In this document: positions 1 to 9,098 of the stretch, in pieces | Position numbering within the stretch: the first letter of the stretch is position 1 | Layout: the number at the start of each line of letters is the position of its first letter | Source of the DNA: an uncultured Actinomycetes bacterium | Lineage (GTDB): Bacteria; Actinomycetota; Acidimicrobiia; Acidimicrobiales; Acidimicrobilacustridaceae | DNA: 64,000 nucleotides | Assembly: GCA_937927725.1 (NCBI GenBank) | Contig: CALBSE010000026.1 | Coordinates: forward strand, 36,611-100,610 | Direction: 5' to 3' | The notes under the pieces: model-generated | What the model was told of the DNA's origin: nothing | Databases searched by the model: none | Seen by the model: the letters and a program-made list of their open reading frames with translations, nothing else | Translations under genes and position numbers: made by a program

Positions 1-1469
1 GTGAAGCAGGTGCCGTCAAGGCTCGGTCCGGACGCCGCTCTGCCACATCCGACTGGATGGCACTCGAACAGCAGCGAGGGATTTCAATCACCTCGACCGT
101 GCTGCAGTTCCCCTACCGCGACTGTGTCGTAAACCTTCTCGACACCCCCGGTCACCGCGACTTCTCTGAAGACACCTACCGAGTGCTTGCTGCCGCCGAC
201 GCTGCGGTGATGGTGCTCGACGCAGCGAAAGGCATCGAACCACAAACACTCAAGTTGTTCGATGTTTGCCGCCAGCGCGACATGCCGTTACTCACCTTTA
301 TCAATAAGTGGGATCGTCCAGGCCTCGACCCTCTTGAACTCATTGATGAGATCGAACAGCAGATCGGCCTTGTCGTCACTCCGGTCACCTGGCCTGTCGG
401 AATCGCCGGTGACTTCCGTGGAGTTATTGATCGCCGCGATGGTCTTTTCACTCGCTTCACTCGCGTCGCGCGCGGTGCGACAGAAGCGCCTGAAGAAGTT
501 GTCGATCCGGCGCAGGCTGCAATCGATGAAGGCGACGCGTGGCAGGCCGCTCTTGATGGGATCACACTTCTCGATGAAGTTGGCGCCGATCTTGATGTCG
601 AGCTATTCGTTGGCGCGCAGTCAACACCTACGTTCTTTGGTTCGGCGCTCACCAACTTCGGCGTTCGAAAGTTGCTCGACGCAATTATCGATCTCGTGCC
701 TTCGCCGAGTGCGCGCCCCGATGCCGAAGGAGAGATTCGACAACTTGACGATCCATTCTCAGGTTTTGTTTTCAAAGTGCAAGCGAACATGGACCCATCG
801 CATCGCGACCGCATCGCGTTCCTTCGTGTTTGTTCGGGCAAGTTCGAACGCGGCATGGTCATCACCCACGGCAACACGGGAAAACCGTTCGCAACGAAAT
901 ACGCCCATCAGGTGTTTGGCTCCGAGCGAGAGACCATTGACGAAGCATTCCCCGGCGATGTTGTGGGCCTCGTCAACGCCACCGATGTTCGTGTTGGTGA
1001 CACCCTTTGGCTCGATAAGCCCGTCGAATTCCCCGCTATTCCGAGTTTCGCCCCCGAGTACTTCTCCGTTGCGCGGGTGAAAGACACCGGCCGTTACAAG
1101 CAGTTCCGTCGAGGGATCGCGCAGCTCGACGAAGAAGGCGTCGTTCAGGTTCTTCGCGATGTTGATCAAGGAGATTCGGCTCCGGTGCTCGCCGCAGTTG
1201 GACCAATGCAGTTCGACGTTGCGGTCTACCGCTTGGAAAACGAGTTCGGCGCGCCCGTAGAACTTTCACCAACGAATTACAAGGTTGCCCGCCGCACCAA
1301 CCGCGAAAGCGCATCGAAGTTGCAGGGAATGCGGGGTGTCCGAATCCTTGAGAAGTCCGACGGTACGCTCATGGCGCTATTCGAAAGCCAGTTTTGGCTT
1401 GAGCGTCTCGAGGCCGACAACCCCGATCTGGTGCTTGAGCGTCTGGTCGCCGAAGGCAGCGCCGGCTGA
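1..1469 (+). CDS. prfC: Peptide chain release factor 3 (RF3), 5'-truncated by window edge
   Basis: Translational GTPase that recycles RF1/RF2 from the ribosome after termination. The frame is open to the left edge (first complete codon at base 3), so the start and the P-loop (G1) are outside. The visible part reads ATSDWMALEQQRGISITSTV, the switch region typical of RF3, then DTPGH (G3), NKWD (G4) and SALTNFGV (G5). About 470 residues follow the switch region, covering the rest of domain I plus domains II and III. The match to E. coli RF3 runs the whole length with no gap. The next gene starts 38 bases downstream on the same strand. Identification is secure; only the N-terminus is unknown. Confidence 0.95.
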   Translation, partial: EAGAVKARSGRRSATSDWMALEQQRGISITSTVLQFPYRDCVVNLLDTPGHRDFSEDTYRVLAAADAAVMVLDAAKGIEPQTLKLFDVCRQRDMPLLTFINKWDRPGLDPLELIDEIEQQIGLVVTPVTWPVGIAGDFRGVIDRRDGLFTRFTRVARGATEAPEEVVDPAQAAIDEGDAWQAALDGITLLDEVGADLDVELFVGAQSTPTFFGSALTNFGVRKLLDAIIDLVPSPSARPDAEGEIRQLDDPFSGFVFKVQANMDPSHRDRIAFLRVCSGKFERGMVITHGNTGKPFATKYAHQVFGSERETIDEAFPGDVVGLVNATDVRVGDTLWLDKPVEFPAIPSFAPEYFSVARVKDTGRYKQFRRGIAQLDEEGVVQVLRDVDQGDSAPVLAAVGPMQFDVAVYRLENEFGAPVELSPTNYKVARRTNRESASKLQGMRGVRILEKSDGTLMALFESQFWLERLEADNPDLVLERLVAEGSAG

Positions 1470-1507
1470 TCGGTTGGCGTTCCCCCGGACCTGAATCGGG
1501 TATCGCC

Positions 1508-3049
1508 ATGAAGCACGCCAAACCGGTCCCGAAAACTCCCTGGCGGGTCTTTGCTGTTGCGGTCGCTGCCGTCGCAGTGATCGTGCTCGGCCTTGTTGTT
1601 GTTACGAGGGGCTCCGGTTCCGGATCATCAACTGCCGAAAATGCGTCTTCGGAATCTCCAAGCTCAACGGCAAAGGGAACAACCACAACAACGCGCCCTC
1701 CCTACAACGGTTGGGTTGATCCCCTTTCATCACAAGAAATGCCCGTCACGAAGACCGTTGGCTATCTGACGTTCCGCGGTAATCCCACGCGCAGTTGGTA
1801 CGGGCTTGGCCCGCTGCCGACGAACCCACACGTTCTTTGGACGTATCCGAAGTCCGGAAATATGTGTGGCGTTTCAACTGATGGAGCGGACACGTCCACT
1901 TGGTGCGGGGATGGCTGGACAGGCAACCCCAATGTCTACGAAAGCGGCGGTAAGACTGTCGTTGCATTCGGTGGTTACGACTACAGCCTGCATTGGGTCG
2001 ACGCCGAGACGGGCGACAACCTGATTGAACCGTTCAAGACTGGCGATCTCGCTAAAGGTTCAATGACAACCGATCCTGACGGCTTCCCGCTTTCCTACAA
2101 AGGATCACGAGACAACAACTTCTACATCGTCGCCACCGACCGTGGGCCAAAGGCAGAAGTTCTTTGGAAGTTGAACGCGCACGATTTCGGTGTCCAACAA
2201 GTGTGGAACGACGACTGGGACGGTTCCGCCCTCATCATCGATGATTACATGTTTGAAGGCGGAGAGAACTCCAACTTCTACATCGTGAAACTCAATCGAC
2301 ATTACGACGCGGCTGGAAAAGTACAGATCGATCCTCAGGTTGTGTTCCACGCACCTGGCTGGGATCAAGAACTGTGGAACATCATTAGTGACCACCAATT
2401 CTCGATCGAAAACTCTGTAGCGATTTCCGGCAACACGTTGTACTTCGCGAATTCCTCAGGACTTGTTCAGGGCTGGGACATCTCGGGGATCAAGCAAGGA
2501 CAACCCGCCACTCGCGTCTTCCGCTTTTGGACCGGCGACGATACCGACGCCACAATCACGATCGACAAGCAGGGAATGCTGTACATCGGCTCTGAATGGG
2601 AACGTCATAACGACCGGTCGAGACAGGTTGGTCAGATGATGAAGCTTGATCCGACAAAGCCCGATAATCCGCTTGTCTGGTCGATTAAGGATCAAACCGC
2701 CGTTGGAAAGTCCGGCGTCTGGGCCACACCTGCGCTGGGTGATGGGGTCGTCTACTTCGCCACCAACGGTGGTCGTGTCATCGGGGCGGATATGGCGACC
2801 GGTGCGATCGTCTGGGAAAAGGACCTCGGTTCTCAAACTTGGCAATCTCCGGTCGTCGTCGACAAGACCCTCATCGAAGGAGACTGCAAAGGCAATCTCA
2901 ACGCCTACGACATCTCCAATCCACAGATTGATCCGCCACTTAAATGGACGGTCAAATTGGACGGCTGCATCGAAGCAACGCCGGCTGTTTACAAGGGTCG
3001 CATTTACGTTGCTGCCCGCGGCGGAAAGTTGTACGCAATCGGCGACTGA
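1508..3049 (+). CDS. Membrane-anchored PQQ/BamB-like beta-propeller protein
   Basis: The 513-residue protein has an N-terminal transmembrane anchor (about residues 13-33, very Val/Ala rich) and a low-complexity S/T linker (35-65). The body carries repeated blade-like segments: VAFGGYDYSLHWVDAETGD, VVYFATNGGRVIGADMATG and IYVAARGGKLYAIGD. These are the hallmark of PQQ-enzyme-like/BamB propellers (phenotype: WD40-like blades with a ...YAxDxxTG... end). The domain lies outside the membrane. No catalytic PQQ ligands could be assigned, so a structural or ligand-binding role is more likely than a dehydrogenase. It may be cotranscribed with prfC, 38 bases upstream. Its substrate is unknown. Confidence 0.75.
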   Translation: MKHAKPVPKTPWRVFAVAVAAVAVIVLGLVVVTRGSGSGSSTAENASSESPSSTAKGTTTTTRPPYNGWVDPLSSQEMPVTKTVGYLTFRGNPTRSWYGLGPLPTNPHVLWTYPKSGNMCGVSTDGADTSTWCGDGWTGNPNVYESGGKTVVAFGGYDYSLHWVDAETGDNLIEPFKTGDLAKGSMTTDPDGFPLSYKGSRDNNFYIVATDRGPKAEVLWKLNAHDFGVQQVWNDDWDGSALIIDDYMFEGGENSNFYIVKLNRHYDAAGKVQIDPQVVFHAPGWDQELWNIISDHQFSIENSVAISGNTLYFANSSGLVQGWDISGIKQGQPATRVFRFWTGDDTDATITIDKQGMLYIGSEWERHNDRSRQVGQMMKLDPTKPDNPLVWSIKDQTAVGKSGVWATPALGDGVVYFATNGGRVIGADMATGAIVWEKDLGSQTWQSPVVVDKTLIEGDCKGNLNAYDISNPQIDPPLKWTVKLDGCIEATPAVYKGRIYVAARGGKLYAIGD

Positions 3050-3064
3050 CGCCGACTACACATT

Positions 3065-3994
3065 TCACCAATCAATATCGTCACAGCCCGTATGCGACGC
3101 AGGTTCAACCTGCAGCGTTGAATGATCAATGTGGTACTTCACGCGCAAAACTTCACGCGCGCGATCGAGAACCGCGTGCACGTCAGACTCGTCACCAACA
3201 ACAAGATGCGCGCTCGCCATATCCATTTCAGACGTAAGCGTCCATACGTGCAGATCGTGCACGTTCATCACACCTTCAATTGAAGCGAGATCCGCACGGA
3301 CGTCATCAACGTTGAGATGCGGCGGTGCGGCTTCAACGAGAACCCGAATCGCTTGAGCACCGAGCTTCCACGTGCGCGGAAAAATAAACAAACCAATTCC
3401 TGCGCCGATGACCGGATCCACCCATTCCCAGCTCGTAAGCGCAATAACAAGCGCAGCAACGATCACACCGACGCTTGTAAGGAGATCAGCCAATACTTCG
3501 AGATACACACCGCGCACATTCAGGCTTTCGTTCGCACCTTCACGGAGTAGCAAGAAGCACACAACGTTTGCGAGAGCGCCAGCAATCGCAATGACCAGCA
3601 TTTCGCCGCTGTGCACTGACTCGGGATGTTGCAGGCGGCCGATCGCTTCCCACAACACATAAAGACCCACTGCAAACAACAACACTGCGTTCGCGAGCGC
3701 GGCGAGAATCTCAAGTCGATACAAACCAAACGTGCGATGGGACTGCTGGACCCGACGATTCGCTACGTGGATCGCGGCCAACGCCATCCCGATGCCGACC
3801 AGGTCGGTGAGCATGTGGCCTGCGTCGGAGAGGAGTGACAACGAGTTGGTGACGAGTGCTCCCACCGCCTCGACGACCAAGAACACCGCCAAGATCCCCA
3901 CGACCGCCCAAAGCCGACCGGTGTGTCGAGCCCCCGCTCGGACCGACACCCCATGGGAATGCCCGTGTCCGTGGGGGTCAGCGGCCGAGTTCAT
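3065..3994 (-). CDS. Cation diffusion facilitator (Zn2+/Co2+/Cd2+/Mn2+ efflux, CzcD-like)
   Basis: The 309-residue CDF transporter exports divalent metal ions in exchange for protons. It opens with a His-rich stretch (DPHGHGHSHG), then six membrane segments. The first metal-site motif, SLLSDAGHMLTDLVG, has the HxxxD of TM2; the TM5 counterpart lies around ADLLTSVGVIVAAL (DxxxS/D type). The cytoplasmic tail has VHDLHVWTLTSEMDMASAHLVV, typical of the ferredoxin-like CDF C-domain. The open frame extends 48 codons upstream, but ATG at 3994 starts directly before the His-rich segment and avoids overlap with the hppA promoter region. It converges with the propeller gene and diverges from hppA. The metal is not predictable from sequence alone. 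Confidence 0.88.
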   Translation of the reverse strand: MNSAADPHGHGHSHGVSVRAGARHTGRLWAVVGILAVFLVVEAVGALVTNSLSLLSDAGHMLTDLVGIGMALAAIHVANRRVQQSHRTFGLYRLEILAALANAVLLFAVGLYVLWEAIGRLQHPESVHSGEMLVIAIAGALANVVCFLLLREGANESLNVRGVYLEVLADLLTSVGVIVAALVIALTSWEWVDPVIGAGIGLFIFPRTWKLGAQAIRVLVEAAPPHLNVDDVRADLASIEGVMNVHDLHVWTLTSEMDMASAHLVVGDESDVHAVLDRAREVLRVKYHIDHSTLQVEPASHTGCDDIDW

Positions 3995-4158
3995 TGGCCC
4001 ATGTTCGCACCACCAGCACCGGCCGCCCACCCACCGATTTGGCCTCAAATCACCCATTTCAGGTCCTGAGAGCGTCCCGCGGTACTGTTCAGGCCTCGCA
4101 CGGGCCGGTCCCGTGCGCGTTTTTTGCCCGCTCCGCATACCGCGGAGCCCTCACCAGG

Positions 4159-6588
4159 ATGGACCAGATGACCCAGGTTCTCGCCGCCGAAGGTGGCTAC
4201 CAGGCCTTCACGCTCACCAGCACCGAATGGGGGTGGCTCATTTTTGCCGCCGCCGTCGCTGTGATCGCACTCCTGCTTGGCGTCGTGCTTATGCGCGGCG
4301 TCCTCAAGCAAGAACAAGGCACCGACAAAATGCAGGAAATTGCTGGCGCAATTCAGGAAGGTGCACTCGCCTACCTCAAGCGTCAGTTCCGAACGATCGG
4401 CATGATCGTCATTCCTCTTGCTGTCGTGGTGTTTCTCACCTCGACGGCCATCAACAAGATGCCCATCCTCAAAGCGGATGGAAAGAGCATCATTGGTGGC
4501 GAGCAGGTCATGACGTTCCTGCAGTCGGGCATCTTCCGCACTGCGGCGTTCATCGTTGGCGCTCTCTTCTCGGCGGCAATCGGCTTCTGTGGCATGTGGC
4601 TGGCCGTGCGCGGCAACGTCCGCACTGCAGCGGCTGCACGCCGTAGCGATTTCAATGGCGCTCTCAAGGTGGCGTTCCGCACCGGTGGCGTCGCTGGTCT
4701 CCTCACCGCTGGCCTTGGCCTTCTCGGTGCGGTTGTCATCGTCATGCTCTTCCAGAACACCTCAACCTCAATCCTCATTGGTTTCGGCTTCGGTGGTTCA
4801 TTGCTCGCCCTCTTCCTTCGTGTCGGTGGCGGCATCTTCACCAAGGCCGCTGACGTCGGCGCCGACCTCGTCGGCAAGGTCGAAGCAGGCATTCCTGAAG
4901 ACGACCCCCGCAACCCGGCCACCATCGCCGACAACGTGGGCGACAACGTAGGCGACTGTGCCGGTATGGCCGCCGACCTCTTCGAGTCATTCGCCGTCAC
5001 GCTCGTGGCGTCGATCATCCTCGGCGTGTCGGCGTTCCAGGCCATCGGCCTCGGCGTCAACAAGATCAGCCTCGACGGCGTCACCATCATTAGCGGTGGC
5101 GGCGTTGCCGTGAAGGGCCTGATCTTCCCGCTGGCCGTAGTGGCCATTGGCCTTGTTGCCTCAATGATCGGCATCTTCGTAGTGAAGGGTCGGCCGAGCG
5201 ACGGTAACGACGCCCTCAAGGCAATCAACCGCGGTATTTACGTCGCACAGATCATCGCCATTGTTGGCGCTGGTCTCGTCGCATTCCTCTACATCGGCAA
5301 CCCCAAGGGCTCGACCATTTCGCAACCGGGTGCCCGTTTGTTCGGCGCCATCGTGACTGGTGTGATCCTTGGCTTTGCTGCTTCAAAGATCACGCAGTAC
5401 TTCACGTCAACGAAGACCAAGCCGGTGAAGGACATCGCCAAGGCAGCACGTACTGGCCCCGCCACCACCGTGCTCGAAGGCATTTCACTTGGTCTTGAAT
5501 CTGCAGTGTGGGCCCTCATCGCAATTGCTGTCGCCATTGGCGCAGCACTTGTTCTCGGTGGCGGCAACGTTGCCTTCTCGCTGTACCTCGTTGCCCTTAC
5601 CGGCATCGGCATGCTCGCCACCACCGGCATCATCGTGGCCGAAGACACCTTCGGTCCGGTTGCTGACAACGCTGCCGGTATTGCCGAAATGGCTGGTGAG
5701 TTCGAAGGCGAACCCGAGCGCATCATGGTTGGACTCGACGCCGTGGGTAACACCACAAAGGCCGTCACAAAGGGCTTCGCCATCGGTTCCGCGGTTATCG
5801 CTGCGGTTGCGTTGTTCGCCTCGTACTCCGAGACAATCGTTCGTGCGACGTCAGATGTTGTCGACGTGGCAATTCGCGAGCTCAATGGAACCCTCACGAG
5901 CCTCGTGAACATCAATGTCTCTGATCCCAAGACCTTCATTGGCCTGCTCATTGGTGGTTCGGTTGCGTTCCTGTTCTCTTCACTTGCCATCCGTGCGGTA
6001 TCTCGTACCGCCGGAACGGTGGTTGAAGAAGTTCGTCGCCAATTCCGTGAGAAGCCCGGCATCATGGATTACACCGAGCGTCCCGACTACGGACCCGTCA
6101 TCGATATCTGCACACGTGCATCACTTCGTGAACTCGCCACTCCGGCGCTTCTCGCAGTGCTCACACCAGTCATCATCGGTTTCGGTATCGGTTACCTCGC
6201 TCTCGGCGCGTTCCTTGCCGCAGCGATCGTGACCGGCCAGCTCATGGCCAACTTCTTGTCCAACGCCGGTGGTGCGTGGGACAACGCCAAGAAGTACATC
6301 GAAGACGGCAATGAAGGCGGCAAGGGTTCTGAAACCCACAAGGCCGCCGTTATTGGCGACACCGTTGGCGATCCCTTCAAGGACACCGCTGGCCCTGCGC
6401 TCAACCCGCTCATCAAGGTGATGAACCTTGTGTCGCTGTTGGTGCTTCCCGCCATCATCGAACTGCAGCACAACAACGTGCGTTACGTCGTTGCGGCCGC
6501 CGCTCTTGTGGTCGTGGTTGGTGCACTCGTTGTGTCGAAGCGTTTCGGCAGCGGCATCGAGGCTCCGGCCGAAACGGTCAACGCTTAG
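4159..6588 (+). CDS. hppA: Membrane-bound K+-independent H+-translocating pyrophosphatase
   Basis: Integral membrane pyrophosphatase of about 809 residues that couples PPi hydrolysis to proton export. It carries the catalytic run DVGADLVGKVEAGIPEDDPR followed by NVGDNVGDCAGMAADLFES, and the C-terminal GDTVGDPFKDTAGPALN. At residues 534-537 the sequence is K-A-V-T within GNTTKAVTKG. Lys and Thr at these two positions mark the K+-independent subclass; the K+-dependent enzymes have Ala at both. The open frame runs 101 codons further upstream without family similarity, so ATG 4159 (MDQMTQ) is preferred. ATG 4168 is an alternative. About 16 hydrophobic segments are evident. A strong hairpin follows the stop. 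Confidence 0.95.
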   Translation: MDQMTQVLAAEGGYQAFTLTSTEWGWLIFAAAVAVIALLLGVVLMRGVLKQEQGTDKMQEIAGAIQEGALAYLKRQFRTIGMIVIPLAVVVFLTSTAINKMPILKADGKSIIGGEQVMTFLQSGIFRTAAFIVGALFSAAIGFCGMWLAVRGNVRTAAAARRSDFNGALKVAFRTGGVAGLLTAGLGLLGAVVIVMLFQNTSTSILIGFGFGGSLLALFLRVGGGIFTKAADVGADLVGKVEAGIPEDDPRNPATIADNVGDNVGDCAGMAADLFESFAVTLVASIILGVSAFQAIGLGVNKISLDGVTIISGGGVAVKGLIFPLAVVAIGLVASMIGIFVVKGRPSDGNDALKAINRGIYVAQIIAIVGAGLVAFLYIGNPKGSTISQPGARLFGAIVTGVILGFAASKITQYFTSTKTKPVKDIAKAARTGPATTVLEGISLGLESAVWALIAIAVAIGAALVLGGGNVAFSLYLVALTGIGMLATTGIIVAEDTFGPVADNAAGIAEMAGEFEGEPERIMVGLDAVGNTTKAVTKGFAIGSAVIAAVALFASYSETIVRATSDVVDVAIRELNGTLTSLVNINVSDPKTFIGLLIGGSVAFLFSSLAIRAVSRTAGTVVEEVRRQFREKPGIMDYTERPDYGPVIDICTRASLRELATPALLAVLTPVIIGFGIGYLALGAFLAAAIVTGQLMANFLSNAGGAWDNAKKYIEDGNEGGKGSETHKAAVIGDTVGDPFKDTAGPALNPLIKVMNLVSLLVLPAIIELQHNNVRYVVAAAALVVVVGALVVSKRFGSGIEAPAETVNA

Positions 6589-6611
6589 CCAATCGCCGTA
6601 CCAAGTTTGAA

Positions 6612-6641
6612 AGAAGGGCCGCCTGTGAGGGCGGCCCTTCT
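6612..6641. terminator. Hairpin between hppA and the lectin-like gene
   Basis: A perfect 12-bp stem (6612-6623 with 6630-6641) closes a 6-base loop, 24 bases after the hppA stop and before the 3' end of the convergent gene at 6684. The stem is GC-rich (GGGCCGCC core) with A/T ends that could serve both directions. It is most likely a bidirectional intrinsic terminator. Confidence 0.8.
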
Positions 6642-6683
6642 GCATTTCAACAAGATCTCTCTCAAGCCGTTCGTACAGCGTGC

Positions 6684-7343
6684 TTACTTCGGGCGGGAGA
6701 TGACGACGTCATCAAAAGCGCAGTCTGATGGATTGGGGTCAGCGGCAAAGAGACCCGCTGAACGTCCTGGAGCAAGACCTGAGACGCTGACAGAAATGTG
6801 CTGCTCTCCGACCGTCGCGGTGACGATCGGGGCTTCGACAGCGATCGACGCTTTGAGTGCCACATTGGGTGAACCGGTCACCGTTCCCAGCACTTTTTGT
6901 ATTCCATCGACGCGTTGTTCAAGATTCCAAATTCCATACTCTTCGATCCGCACAAGTGCGAGGAAGTTCTTCTCGTCGATGAGATTGGCGATCAGACCAC
7001 AGTGACCCAGTCCTGAAACAACTGCCTTCACCGATGCATTTGGGCCGACATCTACTACAGCGATATTCAGAAGAGGAGCTGGCTCGGAAACAAACGCCGC
7101 TCCTGCGGCAACGCTCCACCCACCTCGAACCGACTTCCACGTCGCACTGTTCTTTCCAGCGTCAATGGCTCCGGCTTTGCGACCGAACGAGTCTTTGGCG
7201 ACAACGCTGAAACCTGGAGACGTTGCCGACGTCCCTTCCGAACGATCGCGGAAGAGAAAAGTGAACGCGCCAATAACGACCACGACGAAGACGACGCCGA
7301 TAACCAGCCTCAACCATTCCCGTTCTTTCACGTTCTCAGACAC
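6684..7343 (-). CDS. Membrane-anchored protein with concanavalin/LamG-like domain
   Basis: The 219-residue protein has a short cytoplasmic N-terminus, one transmembrane helix (about residues 11-31) and an extracellular domain. The opening KDSFGRKAGAID...TWKSVRGGWSV resembles the start of jelly-roll (concanavalin A-like) domains, which often read DDFNRxDG...WxxxxGxW. The end CAFDDVVISRP is likewise typical of this fold, so a beta-sandwich that may bind glycan is inferred. GTG start at 7343 with a GGAG ribosome site. The acyltransferase gene lies upstream on the same strand (52 bases). Substrate is unknown and similarity is only at fold level. Confidence 0.55.
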   Translation of the reverse strand: MSENVKEREWLRLVIGVVFVVVVIGAFTFLFRDRSEGTSATSPGFSVVAKDSFGRKAGAIDAGKNSATWKSVRGGWSVAAGAAFVSEPAPLLNIAVVDVGPNASVKAVVSGLGHCGLIANLIDEKNFLALVRIEEYGIWNLEQRVDGIQKVLGTVTGSPNVALKASIAVEAPIVTATVGEQHISVSVSGLAPGRSAGLFAADPNPSDCAFDDVVISRPK

Positions 7344-7394
7344 AAGTACTCCTGCTGCATCACCATGAGGTCAACCACACTTTCCATTCGTTGT

Positions 7395-8591
7395 TTACCT
7401 CGCGAGCGAGAGTGCCGGCTTTTCGATCAGACGGAAACTGATCCATCCAATGAGAATCGCACTCATCATCACAATTCCTGTCATCCATAGGAATCCATAG
7501 ACATTGGGATCGAACGTCATCCATTTATTGAGTTGCCTGATGATGATCTGATGCCAGAGATAGACCCCATACGAGATTCCTCCTAACCAGGCGAGCGGCC
7601 GGCTTCCAACCAGCGAACGCATTCGACTCGGCCGGTTTACGAGCGCGAACGGCAACACGAAGAAGAACGCGGAAATCCCCTGAAGGAAAATGCGTACTTG
7701 GAACATGAGTGGCGTTTCAATCGCCGTCTCGCTACCGAACTGAAAGTTCTTTTCGACGAGCACAACGGCGAGGTATGCAACAAGCGCGACCCCCCAACAG
7801 ACCACCGGTCGCCCTGACAACTGACGGAGAGAGCGAGGTAGCGAACGATTCTCCCCCGCCCAAACCGATGCAACACCGAGGCCCATACCAGCGGAAAACC
7901 ATCCGAAATAGGTGGGTAGGTTCATCCGCAGTCGAACCTGATACTCGGGAGCCACAGCCGGAACAACAACCCCGATCCAAATGTGGGCGAACACGACAAG
8001 CCCAACTAACGCCGCAAGCACAATTGCTAGTCGGACCTTGACGTCGCGTTTGCGACAGAGCAACCAAAGAACACCAGCGAATACCGGAACGAAGACGTAG
8101 AACGCGACTTCCACATAGAGCGTCCACGCTGCCGCCAAACCCGGGAACACTGCCGATGAAAAATGACGCTCCGTTAACGTCAGCAACCCAAACGCTCCTC
8201 CCGCCACCGATGGAGCTCCGACCACAATCACGAGGCCCACCATCGCGAGCCAATAGGCGGGGTAGATCCGCAGAAACCGACGCTCAAAATAGTGAGGAAG
8301 TGGAGTTCTCTTCCCATCGAAAAGTATCTTGCGGACGAACTCTCGGAAGATCAGGTATCCGGATAGGACGAAGAAAACAGCAACGCCAAAATTTCCGAGA
8401 TTATGGATAAAGGCGAACACGTATCTCGAAACTCCGTCTGCACTTTCATACAGACCGAGGTAACCGGCACAGTGATAGACCACTACGCCGAGAGCTGCGA
8501 GAGCTCGAACGCCGTCAAGGCTTGAGACGCGCCGAGGCATCGTGTTTGATGGCATCGTCGACGTCAACGGCTCATCCACAGTGTTTGTCAT
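7395..8591 (-). CDS. Acyltransferase 3 family membrane protein (OafA/YrhL type)
   Basis: A polytopic O-acyltransferase that transfers acyl groups to surface sugars or lipids. The family start RVSSLDGVRALAALGVVVYHC is present with the conserved R-A and the catalytic His in TM1. The body has about ten hydrophobic segments, including FFVLSGYLIFREFV and FERRFLRIYPAYW, both classic for this family. An open frame begins at 8633, but ATG 8591 is preceded by GGAGGG at ideal distance, giving 398 residues. There is no fused SGNH domain. The target glycan or lipid cannot be read from the sequence; no polysaccharide cluster lies nearby. Confidence 0.88.
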   Translation of the reverse strand: MTNTVDEPLTSTMPSNTMPRRVSSLDGVRALAALGVVVYHCAGYLGLYESADGVSRYVFAFIHNLGNFGVAVFFVLSGYLIFREFVRKILFDGKRTPLPHYFERRFLRIYPAYWLAMVGLVIVVGAPSVAGGAFGLLTLTERHFSSAVFPGLAAAWTLYVEVAFYVFVPVFAGVLWLLCRKRDVKVRLAIVLAALVGLVVFAHIWIGVVVPAVAPEYQVRLRMNLPTYFGWFSAGMGLGVASVWAGENRSLPRSLRQLSGRPVVCWGVALVAYLAVVLVEKNFQFGSETAIETPLMFQVRIFLQGISAFFFVLPFALVNRPSRMRSLVGSRPLAWLGGISYGVYLWHQIIIRQLNKWMTFDPNVYGFLWMTGIVMMSAILIGWISFRLIEKPALSLAR

Positions 8592-8660
8592 GAGCCCTCC
8601 GTGTCCCCGAATCTCGACGGTAGCGCAGCGCACCGATCAACGGTGACGACAAACAAGAGT

Positions 8661-8999
8661 TCAGGACGAAAGCAACTCGGCGTTCACTATCGAGACACGT
8701 GAGTAGTTACGTCGTACAAATAACGCGTTCGCCGCAAAGCCGACCACGATGCCGACGATCAATGGATGGATTGCGAATCCGGCGATCACGCCGGCGATTA
8801 CAAGAACCGGGAACCACAGCCAAAAGCGGCGATACCAGGAACGACTTTGTTGAAACGCAGCAAAGACAGCCGCCATTTGTGCATCGGCTGCTGTCTCTTG
8901 TGCACGACCAATCCGAGCGAGTCGCCGTATCTGGCGGCGATGCGTTTTATTGAGTGCATTCCATCGTTGAGCGAACTGCTCATTCGTCATCCCGCTCAT
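8661..8999 (-). CDS. Small two-helix membrane protein, unknown function
   Basis: A 112-residue protein not recognised as a named family. Residues 1-55 are charged and likely helical (QRWNALNKTHRRQIRRLARIGR). Two hydrophobic segments follow (FWLWFPVLVIAGVIAGFAI and PLIVGIVVGFAANALFV), then a short positively charged segment and tail. ATG 8990 (three codons in) has a slightly better upstream purine run (GAGCGGG) and could be the true start. It is in the same orientation as the downstream acyltransferase (69 bases away). Codon use looks like its neighbours. Confidence 0.55.
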   Translation of the reverse strand: MSGMTNEQFAQRWNALNKTHRRQIRRLARIGRAQETAADAQMAAVFAAFQQSRSWYRRFWLWFPVLVIAGVIAGFAIHPLIVGIVVGFAANALFVRRNYSRVSIVNAELLSS

Positions 9000-9061
9000 T
9001 GATCCACTTTCGCTTCGGCGATATTCATCTTCTACTGCTCATACCAACACATCCAAACCGC

Positions 9062-9092
9062 GTGGTGTGCGACCAAATTGGTCGCACACCAC
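9062..9092. terminator. 15-bp perfect palindrome after amt
   Basis: Bases 9062-9076 and 9078-9092 are exact reverse complements around a single central A, just 6 bases past the stop of the ammonium transporter. With 3-5 unpaired bases it still forms a stem of about 13 bp. On the minus strand it is followed by a moderately T-rich stretch. Best read as the transcription terminator of glnK-amt, although such a symmetric site could also bind a dimeric protein. Confidence 0.65.
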
Positions 9093-9098
9093 ATCCGG

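Noticed and set aside
4383..5228. Long antisense open frames (for example opposite hppA, prfC and the MMPL gene)
   Set aside because: They are shadows of biased codon use in strongly coding genes, with no family similarity or ribosome sites.
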